DNA from: Plantago ovata
Lineage: Eukaryota > Streptophyta > Magnoliopsida > Lamiales > Plantaginaceae
Assembly: GCA_028274465.1 (NCBI GenBank)
Contig: CM051455.1
Coordinates: forward strand, 76,122,489-76,186,488
Length of the DNA stretch: 64,000 bases
Reading direction: 5' to 3'
Shown here: positions 48,640 through 60,056 of the stretch, one piece after another
How positions within the stretch are numbered: the stretch's first letter is position 1
How the letters are laid out: each line of letters opens with the position of its first letter
Notes under the pieces: model-generated
The model's input: the letters and a program-made list of their open reading frames with translations, nothing else
The model's database searches: none
Told to the model about the DNA's origin: nothing
Made by a program: the position numbers and the translations under genes

Positions 48640-49546
48640 TTCTTTATATAGATGACAAATGTGTATGAAAAAGATTGTTTGCTTTTTGACCGGAGGTACA
48701 GTAGATTCAGGCTAAAATTTGCAGAGAAAGGAAATGTGAGTTAAAGAATTTTTTATTTCTCTAACTACTTCTTTATGTAGTGTCTCTGATGTGCAAGAAG
48801 CTCAATTGATTTGAGTTCTCAGCAAGGGTAAATCAGAGAAACAACAGCGTTAGTGGAGCCTTTGCATTAAATGCGTAGTGGCCCACTAATAAAAACCGTC
48901 AGAGCACTCTTTCTCTTTGTAATGTTAACCGTTAGATCAATAAATCCTTTTAATCAATGGCCACGATTGTATTTCATGTCATGATTATAGCGAGTTTATC
49001 TGTGCCCGATTAACGTCACAAATTGATTTTACCGAGATTTATGGGATTTGATTGCTTGCTGAAATAAACAAGAATCTTTTCAGCGAGTTTGCATAAATAG
49101 CCTTGTTATTTGCTGAAAGTTCCCCCTTAATCAGACATCTCATATTTCTTTAAATTAAAAGATATTTCTGAGTTCCCGTATCAGTAAATTCTTCTTATTT
49201 TGAGATATCTTTTGGTAAAATCTGAGAAGAGAGTTTTGCTCTTTTCTGAGTTCCCGTCTCAAAAATTTTCCCTTGATACTTGAATACATGTTTCAGTATC
49301 TTTGATTGTCTGAATGTCCGTTTCAGTAATCTTTAAGGTTTTTCTCGTACTGAGTGCCTGTCTCAGCAAGTGATCAAGTTTCCTAACAAATACCCGTTTT
49401 GAAGGAATTACTTGCTGATTGCCTGTTTCAGCAATCATGTAGTGACTTACCATTTCTTAGAAGAAATTAGTGGAAGGAGCTTTTAATTAAGTAAGAATAC
49501 TTTGGCTTGCTGTATGCCTGTTTCAGCAATCCGCCAATTGTATTCT
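48640..49546 (-). other. Spacer between pol and the envelope-position ORF
   Basis: About 0.9 kb without a real gene. On the plus strand a motif like TGCCTGTTTCAGCAATC recurs in decayed forms near 49170, 49252, 49288, 49312, 49355, 49420 and 49514. It probably belongs to the element's own non-coding control region. Confidence 0.6.
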
Positions 49547-49961
49547 TTATTGAGGTAATTCAATCAATTCAAGGTTATACCTTAGCATTGCGAATCTATT
49601 ATCTGGTAGGGGCTTGGTAAAGATGTCAGCAAGTTGATCATCAGTGCCTACTTTTACAACCTCAATGTCTCCCTTTTCCACATGATCTCTAATGAAATGA
49701 TGTCTAATATCAATGTGCTTAGTCCTTGAGTGGAACTTAGGATTTTGCGTGATAGCAATAGCACTTGTATTATCACAAAAGATTGGTGTTTTCTTTGCAG
49801 AAATACCATAATCTCTTAATTGTTGCTGAATCCATAGGATTTGAGCTGTGCAACAACCAACCGCAATGTACTCAGATTCAGTAGATGAATTCGCAACACA
49901 GATTTGCTTCTTGCTGAACAATGATATTAATCTAGTACCCAAAAACTGACAAGTTCCATTT
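49547..49961 (-). pseudogene. Ty1 RNase H end of pol, Sirevirus-like element
   Basis: The open part, 131 residues, carries the classic Ty1 RNase H text: SKKQICVANSSTESEYIA, LWIQQQLRDYGI, FCDNTSAIAI, HSRTKHIDIRHHFIRD and LADIFTKPLP. The frame extends to about 49961, where it meets unrelated Athila-like 3' sequence at shared TTTCAT text. Everything upstream (gag, integrase, RT) is gone. Its motif set fits Sire/Maximus better than the element at 51580, and it is not the missing end of that element's RT. Confidence 0.85.
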
Positions 49962-50278
49962 CATAGGCACGGGACAACCATTTGTATTTTAGCATGCTTC
50001 ATTACGTCGTCACTGACTAGGTCCAGGTAGAGAATGTTACGAGAGACTATCTTGTCTTGACATAAGTGCTTATGTGGATGTGTATACGTCAATCGAGGTA
50101 TTCTTCAACCTATATTCATGCTTTGATTTATATGGTTTTTGTTCATAAGTTATTTGATAGATTCAGTGGATTAGTTCATTTTATTTGGCATGAAACTCCA
50201 TTTTGTGTCTTGCATGTTTTTTGTATTAGAGTCTAGCTTAGTTGCTTGAGGACAAGCAAAGGTTCGGTTTGGGGAGTT
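49957..50278 (+). repeat. 3' UTR fragment, Athila-like subfamily B
   Basis: Matches 40760-41080 from CATAGGCACGGGACAACCAT to the polypurine tract TTTGGGGAGT. It is truncated on the left at the junction with the Sirevirus-like RNase H. Confidence 0.85.
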
Positions 50279-51579
50279 TGATGAATGTGTATTTTACATA
50301 TTCATTCGAGTCTTTTTCACCTATTTTAGCTATCCTCTATGTTAATTTAGCTATATTTTAGTACATTTTATTAGAATAGTGTCACGTTTCCCTTTAGATT
50401 TTATTTTACAGGTTTTGGTTGAAATTCGAAGATTTCCGGGCAATTATATTGAAGTTGACAAGGAATTGGTGTTCCAGAAGCCTATTTGGAGTATCTGAAG
50501 GTTTCCGGATAGGATTTGGAGTCTAGGGGCCGAATCTGGAGGTTAGAAGGCTACTAGAAGTCAGAAACCGAGTCCGAAAAGGGAAGAAATCCAAAACCGC
50601 GTCGAAAACGCGGAATTCCGCGAAGAAGCCACCGGGCGAACCGCCGCACAGCTGGGGCGAACCGCCCCACACCGGGCGAACCGCCGGGCGTGTTGGGCGA
50701 ACCGCCCCATGGTAATTCGGGGCCTATATATAGTTGCTCATGTTTTCTCCGAAAATCATTCTTTTCCAAGGCTACTTTCTCATCTCTCTCTATAGTTTTA
50801 GGTAGGAACTTCCCGGGGCCTGTCCTGGGAGTTCCATAGCTTAGGGGATACTTTTTCATAGCGGATTGGAGCTTGTAGGATCGCAATTCTTCGGAGATTG
50901 ACAACCTTCGGTAACTTGTATCTTACAGTTTAATCTACTTATTCTTATTTATCTTTCAACATGTTTTCTTCTATGATTTCTGTTGATTGCATGCTTATTA
51001 TGAGTAGCTAAACTTATCATTGGTGGTAGTATGTGAATTCTTAGCGAAGGGAAGATAATCATGCTAATGGCTATATCGCGCATTATACTCCGTGTCATTG
51101 CTTTATTTCGTTGATCAGGCACAGCCTAAATTCTCGTATGTTGTATTAATTATTATGCACAATTGGACACTTGTCTACCTGTTCGGGAGTTTATCTTCGT
51201 AGTGTTGAATAATTACGGAACACATTAGGACAATAGTGATTGACTTGTCAGACCAATTATCTTCGTAGTGCTTAATAATTGCAACAGGACACTAGATTGA
51301 TTCAAAGATCTCTATGCAAGACCGAGGAATTTATGCATGATTATCGACCCATTATGCTAAGAAGAATCATACTATCACCAATCTCCATTATCTGTTAGAA
51401 AACCCCCTTTGCTATCTGTTTGCTGTTTTTATATTCTAAATTAGATTTGATAAAGCTAGTTATAGTCCTGAGAGAACGACACTCGAGTCATTCTACTGCT
51501 ACACTACGGTTTTCGTTGTAGTTGTGGATTGCCTTTGGCTAATTACAAATTTATTTGACTGAATCTGACACGTTCATCA
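50279..51579 (+). repeat. Complete LTR, subfamily B (1301 bp)
   Basis: Starts TGATGAATG and ends TTCATCA. The palindrome cluster at 50628-50714 uses the GGGCGAACCGCCC form, and the TATA box CTATATATAG is at about 50724-50733. It is the 3' LTR of a mostly deleted element inserted in the copia RT gene. The right flank starts GGGAT; the matching left flank is lost. Confidence 0.9.
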
Positions 51580-52020
51580 GGGATCTTCCTTGATTCTGAT
51601 GAAGTCAGACGATTTGACAGCTTCATCAAAGTGGATATTCCAGCTCCTTGACGCTTGCTTTAGCCCATAGATGGATCTTTGTAATTTGCATACAGTAGTT
51701 CGCCTGGTTTTACTAATAAAACCTTCCGGTCGTACCATATAGACCTCTTCCTCAAGGTTGCCTTTGAGGAAGGCAGTCTTTACATCCATCTGCCAGATCT
51801 CATAATCATAGTAGCCAGCTATCGCAAGTAGAATTCGAATGGACTTCAATTTTGCTACCGGTGAAAAGGTTTCATCGTAATCGATGCCATACCTTTGCGT
51901 GTAGCCTTTCGCCACAAGCCTAGCTTTGTGCATTTGTACCTTGCTATCGGCATCTGTCTTTCGTTTAAAGACCCATTTGCACCCAATAGGTCTAACCCCT
52001 TGGGGCAAGTCTACCAAGTT
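51580..52020 (-). pseudogene. Ty1/copia reverse transcriptase, N-terminal half
   Basis: Follows the integrase part after one stop codon (TGA at 52021-52023, where relatives have tryptophan). Residues read GCKWVFKRKTDADSKV, KARLVAKGYTQRYGIDYDET, FSPVAKLKSIR, WQMDVKTAFLKG and YGLKQASRSW, the standard start of copia RT. It is cut by the LTR at 51579 before the YVDD catalytic box, so no active enzyme is possible. The RNase H of this element is not in the window. Confidence 0.92.
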
Positions 52021-54397
52021 TCAAACTTGGTTCTGGTACATTGAATCTATTTCTAATTCCATGGCCTCTTGCCATTTGTCTGAGTCAATATCAATTATTG
52101 CCTCTTTGTAGGTCTCGGGATCTTCCGGATCTGATAAACCGACATCAAGTTCACTGATGTCTTCTATCATAAGGCTTTGCTTCTGAGGTCCTTTTAGGAT
52201 CCTTTTCGACCTACGAAGCTCGACTTGTTCTAGTGCTTTTCTTTTCTTGCTTCGTGTAACACGAACAATATCAGTGGGTACTGATGCAGCTAGTCGCTGG
52301 GTGCGACCCTGTTCCCTTGCGGGAGGCTGCTCTTGTGCAACTTGTTGCACAGGTTGGTTGACAACGGGTTCTGTTGATGTGGTTTCAACTGTTGATCTAA
52401 TCACAGGACTCCCACTGACTATGACATGCCTAGCAAGTGTCATATTATCACCCTTGTCTGCTTCGAAAGCTCCCACTGAACTTGAGTCCAAATTAGAAGA
52501 TTTAGAGACCTCATGTTCGCGCGTGTCAATGTCTTGAATTTCTTCAAGTTCTATCATGTCATCTAACCTCTCTTCTTCGAGGTATTCAGCTTCTAAAAAC
52601 TTCACGTTTCTAGATACGATCACCTTGTGATCTTCAGTATGGTAGAATTCATAGCCTCTCGTCTGACGAGGATAGCCTATGAAATATATTTTGACACCCT
52701 TGGCATCTAACTTATCAGTGAGCATCAGTTTGACTATCGCATGACAACCCCAAGGTCGAAGATAGCCCAGTGAGGGCTTCTTTCCCTTCCATAACTCATA
52801 AGGAGTTTTCTCCACTGATTTAGATGGTACACGGTTCAGAATGTAGATTGCAGTTTGTAGTGCATATCCCCACAGATATTTTGGAAGAGTCAAGAATCCA
52901 ATCATTGATCTTACCATGTCTAACAGGGTTCGATTCCTCCTCTCAGACACACCATTTAACTGTGGTGTTCTAGGAGGAGTCCATTGCGATTGAATTCCAT
53001 TTTCCTTCAAGTAGTCGATAAATTCTTCACTAAGGTATTCACCTCCTCGATCTGATCGAAGAGTGACTATCCTTAGGTTCAATTCATTCTCGACCTCATT
53101 CCTAAACTCCTTGAATTTTCCAAAGGTCTCGGATTTATTCTTCATAAGATAAATATATCCATACCTTGAGAAATCGTCAGTAAAGGTAACGAAGTAAGGA
53201 TAACCCCCACGCGCATGGACTTTAAAAGGTCCACATACATCGGTATGTATGAGCTCTAAGCAGCTCGTGGCACGAACACCTTGTCCAACAAAAGGTTTGT
53301 TCGTCATCTTACCCTTAACACAAGATTCACATGTTCCATATGATTCAAAATCAAATGGTTCTAAGTAGTCCAACTTCCTTAGTCTTTGAATCCGTGTTTC
53401 ATTGATATGGCCTAGCCGACAATGCCATAGATAAGATGGATTATGCTTCCTACTTGAAGACGGTTGTTTGTTATGTATTTGAAATAAAGGTAGACTACTT
53501 TGCAAAATATATAAACCATTCACCAAGCGAGCTTTTCCATAATACTGATCATTTAATGAAAAATAACAAGTATTATTCGCAAATCGAAAGGAAAAACCCA
53601 TATTGTCTAACAATGGAATGGAAATAATATTTCTGATAATGGATGGAACAAAATAAACATTATCAAGTTCTAAACATTGTCCCGAAGGTAAATCTATCTT
53701 GCTGCGTCCAACGCGTTTGGCTTCAACTGGATTGCCGTTCCCAACATGCAAGTCGATTTCACCTTGCTTGACTAGCCTGTGATCAATTAGCCCCTGCACA
53801 TTATTACAAATGTGTGAGCCACAGGCTGTATCTAATACCCAACCATTGGAGTCAAAAGTAGTCATGTTCATTTCAATAACAAACATACCTGAGCCAGAAG
53901 CCGATGGCTTCTTAGCTTGATCTGCCCTAAGCTTAGGGCAATCTTTCTTCCAATGTCCTTTCTGCTTACAGAAAAGACATTCATCTGTGCGCATCCTTCC
54001 GCTTCTACTGAACTTCCTTTTCTGGTTCGGACGCTTAGGCTTATCACTCCAAGTGTTAGCCTTGGCTGCCGACTTTCCCTTACCCTTAGCACCTTTGATT
54101 GTCGGGTTTGGATTAGACGGTTGCCCAACAAGCATGATCGACTTTTCCTTCTTCGGAAGAGTTTGATCATATGTCTTCAGCAGATTATGAAGTTCAGGCA
54201 GTGTTACGTCCTTCGCATTCATCGTGTAATTGATGATGAACTGCGAATACGAACTCGACAATGATTGAAGGACAAAGATCACCATGATCTTGTTCTCTAG
54301 CTTAACACCGGCATCGACAAGCTTTTCAAAGAGACCAATCATTTTGAGAACATGTTCAGACATGTTCCCTCCTTCACTGAGCTTGCATCTGTGTATC
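52021..54397 (-). pseudogene. Ty1/copia gag C-terminus, protease and integrase
   Basis: One frame of about 780 residues on the minus strand. The Gag end has the zinc knuckle [14 protein letters not shown]. The protease reads [14 protein letters not shown], where DTAC replaces the usual D(S/T)G. GAG-pre-integrase/zinc text is [14 protein letters not shown] with CESCVKGK. The integrase core has all three acids in context: [19 protein letters not shown] and [14 protein letters not shown] connection region follows, and a premature TGA stops the frame before RT. The 5' side ends at the GTATC duplication, where element copy 3 splits gag; the rest of gag resumes in phase at 58950. Confidence 0.93.
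54393..54397. repeat. Target-site duplication GTATC, left copy
   Basis: GTATC precedes the LTR start TGATGAATG. The same five bases follow the element's end at 58945-58949. Five bases is the normal duplication for Ty3 elements, and it proves that 54398-58944 is one insertion. Confidence 0.93.
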
Positions 54398-55674
54398 TGA
54401 TGAATGTGTATTTTACACTTTCATTCGAGTCTTTTTCACCTATTTTAGCTATCATCTATGTTAATTTAGCTATATTTTAGTACATTTTATTAGAATAGTG
54501 TCACGTTTCCCTTTAGATTTTATTTTACAGGTTTTGGTTGAAATTCGGAGATTTACGGGCATTTATATTAAAGTCTACAAGGAATTGGTGTTCCAGAAGC
54601 CTATTTGGAGTATCTGAAGGTTTCCGGATAGGATTTGGAGTCTAAGGGTCGAATCTGGAGGTTAGAAGGCCATTAGAAGTCTGAAACCGAGTCCGAAAAG
54701 GTGAAGAAATCCAAATCCGCGTCGAAAAACGTGGAAATTCCGCGAAAAACTTGGGGGCGAACCGCCCCAGCCTCGGGCGAACCGCCCCAGAAGATTTCCG
54801 GGGCCTATATATAGTTGCGAGTTTTCTCTCCGAAAATCATATCTTTCCAAGCCTACTTTCTCACCTCTCTCTATAGTTTTAGGTAGGGACTTCCCGGGGC
54901 CTGTCCTGGGAGTTCCATAGCTTAGGGGATACTTTTTCATAGCAGATTGGAGCGCGTAGGATCGCAATCATCCGAAGATTGACAACCTTCGGTAACTTTG
55001 TATCTTACAGTTTTTATCTACTTATTTTATTCTTCTTTCAATATGTTTTCTTCTATGATTGCTATTGATTGCATGCCTATTATGAGTAGCTAAATTTATC
55101 ATTGGTGGTAGTATGTGAATTCTTAACGAGGGAAGATAATCATGCTAATGGCTATATCGCGCATTATACTCCGTGTCATTGCTTTATTTCGTTGATCAGT
55201 TGTAACCAAAATTCTCGTATGTTGTATTGACCATTATGCACACATGGACACTTGTCGACCATCAGACCAATTATCTTCGTAGTGTTGAATAATCACGGAA
55301 CACATTAGGACGTTAGTTGTTGACAAGTCAGACCAAATTATCTTCGTAGTGCTTAATACTTGCAACAGGACACTAGATTGATTCAAAGATCTCTATGCAA
55401 GACCGAGGAATTTATGCATGATTATCGACCCATTATGTTAAGAAGGGCCATACTATCACCAATCTCCATTATCTGCTTGAAACCCCCTATTTGCTTTCTA
55501 TCTGTTGTTTTATATTCTCTTGTTAAATAGATAAAGCTAGTTATAGTCCTGAGAGAACGACACTCGAGTCATTCTACTGCTACACTACGGTTTTCGTTGT
55601 AGTTGTGGATTGCCTTTGGCTAAATAACAAATATTATTTGACTGAATCGGGACCTGACAAATTTCGGTTCATCA
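54398..55674 (+). repeat. 5' LTR of copy 3 (1277 bp)
   Basis: TGATGAATG to TTCATCA. It is close to the LTR at 50279-51579 but has only two palindromes of the cluster (54752-54790). The TATA box CTATATATAG is at about 54804-54813. The last 98 bases equal 58847-58944. Confidence 0.93.
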
Positions 55675-55677
55675 AAT

Positions 55678-55695
55678 TGGCGCCGTTGCCGGGGA
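55678..55695 (+). promoter_or_regulatory. Primer-binding site, tRNA-Asp type
   Basis: TGGCGCCGTTGCCGGGGA, a perfect complement to the plant tRNA-Asp 3' end as I know it, three bases after the LTR. Confidence 0.92.
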
Positions 55696-55830
55696 CTATA
55701 CTCCTTTTTTCTGTTTAATTTGTTTACAGCATTAGATTCCTAGTTCTATTAGTTTTAGTTTTTCTTTTAATCTCTCTCTGCTTTCCTAGTTTGTTTCTAA
55801 TCTCTTTTCCTAGTCTGTCACAGATAGTGT

Positions 55831-57984
55831 ATGCCGCATACACGTTCTGCAGGAACACCACTTGCTAATTCAATTGCTGAGATCGATAGAGTCTACCACC
55901 AAAGAAGGCGACTACTTGAAAGGCGCGCACTAGAGGAAATAGAGGAAACCGATTTCTCTGAATCTCTAATTAGTATATTCAAGGAAATCGACGGAATGGC
56001 AGAAGCTAGACCACTGAAGGCATGGGTACAACCCACCAAGGATCGAATGAGGGGACCGGCGATAGTTCTTTCGTCTGCAACCCAAGATCTGGAAATCAAG
56101 AACCACGCATTCCAACAACTTCCGAGGTTCTATGGCTTATCAAGGGAAGATGTGATGGGGTACTTGCACGATATCGATGATTTCGTCAACCAACTCCCAC
56201 GACCCGGAGCTGACATAACAACGGATGAGTTAAGGATGAAGGTTTTTGCAATGGGACTTGGCGACAGAGCCAAGTCATGGCTGAGTTCTCTTCCAGCAGG
56301 CTCGCTGGACACTTGGAAAAAGGTTTTTTCAGCTTTCATGGAAAAATACTTCCCACACACTCTGATTACCGCGCTAAAGGCGCAAATCACTAGATTCAAG
56401 CAGGACTATGATGAGACCATCTACACCGCGTTCGAGAGGTTTCAAGATCTCACGAACAAGTGCCCTCACCATGGTTTTGAACTTTCCGACCTAGTCCAAC
56501 ACTTCTACAATGGACTAACCTTCGAGAACCAACAAGTGGTGGATTTCCAATGCCGATGCAATATTTGGGAGGAAAACCGCAGAAGCCGTCTGGGCAGTTT
56601 TCGAAAGGCTTGCTAAGGGTTCGCAGTTCAAGGACCCAAGAGCAATGGCTAGGAGACGTGGACCTGAAGCTCCACCGACTCAAGAAGCCCCTATGTACAG
56701 GGGGAATGGGGATCAATTCGAGTGCTTTACCAACGAATTGAAGCAAATCCTCAAGAGCGCCACCGGAACAACTGTTTCGAACGAAGTATGCCGAATATGC
56801 AAGAACTATGGGCATGGAGCTCATATGTGTAGATCGGAGTTGGCGTACGATGATGGCAACTGGGCTCGAGGAGGCGAAGAAGAAGCTTTTGCTACGGAGT
56901 TTGGCACTCAAGAAGTTAGCTACGGACAAGACGGTAGGAATCCTCGAGGTGGATTCTGGAGAAGAGGATACCGTAACAATCAAGGATATGCACCGGCTAA
57001 CCAAACTTATGGACCTAACCAAGACCGTAGTAGGCTGAACTATGGTAATGATCATTGCGAAAACCCCGCTCCAAAAGAGCCACCGAAGTCGAAGTCGGCT
57101 CTACTGATGGAGAACTTACAGAAGATGGTTGATCACACACAAAGTTTTCTCAAACGTTATGAAGAAGATTCTGAGAAGACTAGGGCAAGGCTCGATAAGT
57201 TGGAAGAGAGCACTAGGGTTGCCCATCAAAAGATGCAAGAATTGATCGACCGAAGAGCAAGTGGGGAACAAGGCAAACCGCCTAGCAGCACTGTGAAGTC
57301 AAATGCCATTACATTGGCTAGTGATGTACCTGACGAAGTCACCATTAGGAAGGTTGTTAGGTCTGAGTGCTGCATGAAGGAAGAACTTCTACTAGCTAAG
57401 GAAGAAGAGAAGGGCCTTGGATCTGACACAAGTGATGAGGAGCAAGAGGATCCCGAACCACTCCCTAAAAGTTTCGACGTTAAGGTAGGGATTGGTGAGC
57501 TTGAAGATGTCCGTGCCACACTAGACACGGAATCCTACTCGAACATAATTCCTTTGAATGTGTTTGAAAGAGCAATATCGGAAAACTATCTGAGCAAAGG
57601 GCTATTGTACAACTGGCGGATGGATCCTTTATGAGACCCGAGGGCGTTGTGAAGAATGTGTTGGTCAAGATTGGTGAAGCATCTATATACACCAATTTTG
57701 TAGTTATGCCGGCGTCTGCACCTGGAACGGGGGATGTCATACTCCTAGGGCAAACATTCTTGACTAATCTACGCTCCGTGATGGACATCTACCAAAGGAC
57801 TTGCCCTATCGAAGTGGATGGCAAGCAACACGTATTGCAACCCATACCTGATCCACCTGAACCGCCTGATATTACTACTCACTACTGTGGTCTTGCAGCC
57901 TATATTCTTTCTTATTCACAGGTTCGTGGCATGGAAAGGAGATCAATGATGGGGAAGCCTAGTACCCGCAAAAAGAAGAGATAG
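55831..57984 (+). pseudogene. gag-PR: gag-protease gene of copy 3, frameshifted
   Basis: ATG at 55831 (MPHTRSAGTPLANS) opens a Ty3 Gag: LKAWVQPTKDRMRGP, FYGLSREDVMGYLHDIDDF, LGDRAKSWLSSLPAGSLD and KCPHHGFELSDLVQHFYNGL. The frame ends at 56616 because of one extra C near 56547. It resumes at 56645 with the zinc knuckle CRICKNYGHGAHMC and a charged coiled-coil-like part (residues around 57130-57240). The protease active site reads LDTESYSN, glycine replaced by glutamate, so it is probably inactive. A second frameshift lies near 57590; the protease C-terminus runs at 57631-57984. The N-terminal frame is otherwise the best Gag start of the three copies. Confidence 0.9.
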
Positions 57985-58846
57985 GCGCAGACAGGAGTCG
58001 AGTCAAAGACTTTAAACAATGACGCTATCCGGGAGGCAACCCGGAATCTTTATTGCTTTCTTTACTGTTTTTCTGCATGCATTCATTCTTGAACTATTTG
58101 CTTCTCGTATGCGAATTTGTTCATGTCTGTGTCGTATATGCTTCTGTTTAAGTGAGATTTTTCGAATGGTTTTTTGAAAAAATTGGTTTCGGGATTTTAA
58201 CCGCATCTTCTGACATCGGGACCCGTCTCCCCGCATTGGGGAGCACGGGGCGAACCGCCCCGTGATGGGGCGAATCGCCCCACATGTGGGGCGAACCGCC
58301 CCACGGTTCCAGATCTTCAAAAACGCGGATTTTAACCCCAAAGCCTTATTTTGTTCATCCTTCTTCATCCAACCTCCCTAAAAAACCCGAAAAGTGCGAT
58401 TTTACTTCTAAATCTTCATAACTTCTTCAATTCTTGACCAAATTGAGTGTTCTTTAGCTTAATACGAAGCCTATTACATGCTCTATCATCCTATCCGAAT
58501 AGATTTCATCCTAATTCGTTAGATTTGCAGATCTGAGGTATCATCCTTAGAACCCTAATTTTCGAATTTGGGGGTTTTCTATTTTGAGCTTCAATTATGC
58601 TTATTTGATGCATGGGAATGTTGTTTGTATGATTAGACATGTTATTTACTGTCAATTGCATGCTCAATTTTGCTTGGATTGTTGATTTGGGTATTTTGCT
58701 GCTAGATGATATATCTTGTTCTGCAATATGTCTTTATCTTTGATTTCTTGCATATGATTGTGTTTATTGATGTAATATTGGTGGTTTTGACAATAGAATG
58801 CTTAATAAGTTGAGTATGAGGATTTATGATGGTATGAATTTTTGCG
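57985..58846 (+). other. Post-gag tail of copy 3
   Basis: Stem-loop TCCGGG/CCCGGA at 58028-58045. Palindrome cluster at 58228-58302 (GGGGCGAACCGCCCC and GGGGCGAATCGCCCC). Leader-like stretch, then a splice-donor-like GAG/GTATC near 58537 and the start of the intron-like segment. It is cut near 58846 and joined to the LTR end at short GCTGCT-type homology. Confidence 0.78.
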
Positions 58847-58944
58847 CTGCTACACTACGGTTTTCGTTGTAGTTGTGGATTGCCTTTGGCTAAATAACAA
58901 ATATTATTTGACTGAATCGGGACCTGACAAATTTCGGTTCATCA
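58847..58944 (+). repeat. 98-bp remnant of the 3' LTR of copy 3
   Basis: Identical, base for base by eye, to 55577-55674. It ends TTCATCA and is followed by the right GTATC duplication. Confidence 0.92.
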
Positions 58945-58949
58945 GTATC

Positions 58950-59317
58950 TCTTTGATCAAATCAAATTCAACGCTTCTAGCTGTCGTCTTAAAGAGAGAA
59001 TCTAGATGCTTTAGCGTCTCATACGGCAACATGCTTTCATGTTGCCTTTGCAGCTCATTGCTCATTGCCGCCAGCATAATACACTGCGTGGATCTAGCAT
59101 CCTCAAGATGCTTATCAGACTTTGCCTTGTTGGCTTGATTCCAAGCAGCAACCTGATCGGCAGTCTGATTTTCAGGGCACACGGGAATGACCTCGTCCAA
59201 GACGTACTCAATCTTTTCGTACCTCAGCACCAAATGTATATTCATGATCCAATCTAGGAAGTTTGGTCCGGTCAAAATTTGCTTCTCTGAGACAGCACGG
59301 AGCGAGATACTCGCCAT
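58950..59317 (-). pseudogene. Ty1/copia gag, N-terminal part
   Basis: ATG at 59317 gives MASISLRAVSEKQILTGPNF, then LRYEKIEYVLDE and CIMLAAMSNELQRQHE, a copia Gag of the UBN2/gag-polypeptide type. It is interrupted by copy 3 and continues in phase at 54392 and below, after removal of one GTATC. I prefer the 59317 ATG to the one at 59365 because family members begin with this text. Confidence 0.85.
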
Positions 59318-59881
59318 TTCTAATATCCTAAGGAGAACTAATATAGAATGAAAATAATAAATCAACTATTGAAATATTATTTCTAAATACACATTCAACA
59401 TAACTAAACAACAAGGTCCTTTAGCTGTTTAGCTCCCACTATTTTCACATATGCTTGCCCCCACAACAAACATACGGGTAATGTCCAACAAGTTACCGTA
59501 GTGGCCAAGATCCAAATCCATACTATGCTATACTCCAACGAGGGCTGGTCGCATAGCATAATATGACTGGTAGGACTATCCAATTGCGTCACGCAACTCT
59601 TGGTTGTTAAATCTAATTTAACCCGATGCCCTACATACTGTACCTATCGAGGTCGCTAGATACAATATGCAGTAAGTCATAACCATAGGCTTACTCTAAT
59701 CTGACGATCACTGCGAGTCTGTAAGACGAGGTCGCCAATACAAGAAAACGCAATGAAAAGTTCAGAATTGAAGCACCCTATGGAAAGCATCTCAGAAATA
59801 CATACATATATATATTTCTGTACTTATATTGGTTGGGGCTTGTAGCTTGAGTGTTGTTATCAGTCATCTACAAACAAATAA

Positions 59882-60056
59882 GGGCGCCGCCTACCCATCA
59901 TGCATGAACGGTCTACACGTAATGGATGCCGCCTATCCATTCTAGTTCTAAATGCGGTCAAGCACATAATGGGTGCCGCCTACCCATACATAAATATGCG
60001 GTCCGACATATAAGAGGGCGCCGCCTACCCTCGCATGCATAGCGGTCGAACGGAAT
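59882..60056 (-). repeat. Four tandem hairpin repeats in the copia leader
   Basis: GGGCGCCGCCTACCC or close variants start at 59882, 59924, 59971 and 60016 (spacing 42, 47 and 45). Each is followed by a CGGTC motif. In the second copy the arms changed together (GGATGCCGCCTATCC), as if pairing were kept. Sense strand is minus: GGGTAGGCGGCGCCC. Confidence 0.75.

Larger units (their letters stand above)
54398..58944 (+). mobile_element. Athila-like non-autonomous LTR element, copy 3 (subfamily B)
   Basis: A 4547-bp insertion in copia gag with GTATC on both sides. Contents: full 5' LTR, tRNA-Asp primer site, broken gag-PR, post-gag tail and palindromes, then a direct jump into the last 98 bases of the 3' LTR. 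The accessory ORF, 3' UTR and most of the 3' LTR are deleted. The 98 LTR bases equal the 5' LTR exactly, so the copy is young, yet its gag is frameshifted. There is no RT or integrase, as in the other copies. Confidence 0.93.

Noticed and set aside
49547-52020. RNase H (49547-49961) and RT (51580-52020) as parts of one copia element
   Set aside because: About 250 residues of RT are missing between them. The RNase H motifs and the long downstream ORF fit a Sirevirus, while the RT/integrase element has a different gag and protease type.
59404-59592. 62-residue minus-strand ORF in the copia leader
   Set aside because: No recognisable motif and no context as a gene; leaders of this length contain such frames by chance.
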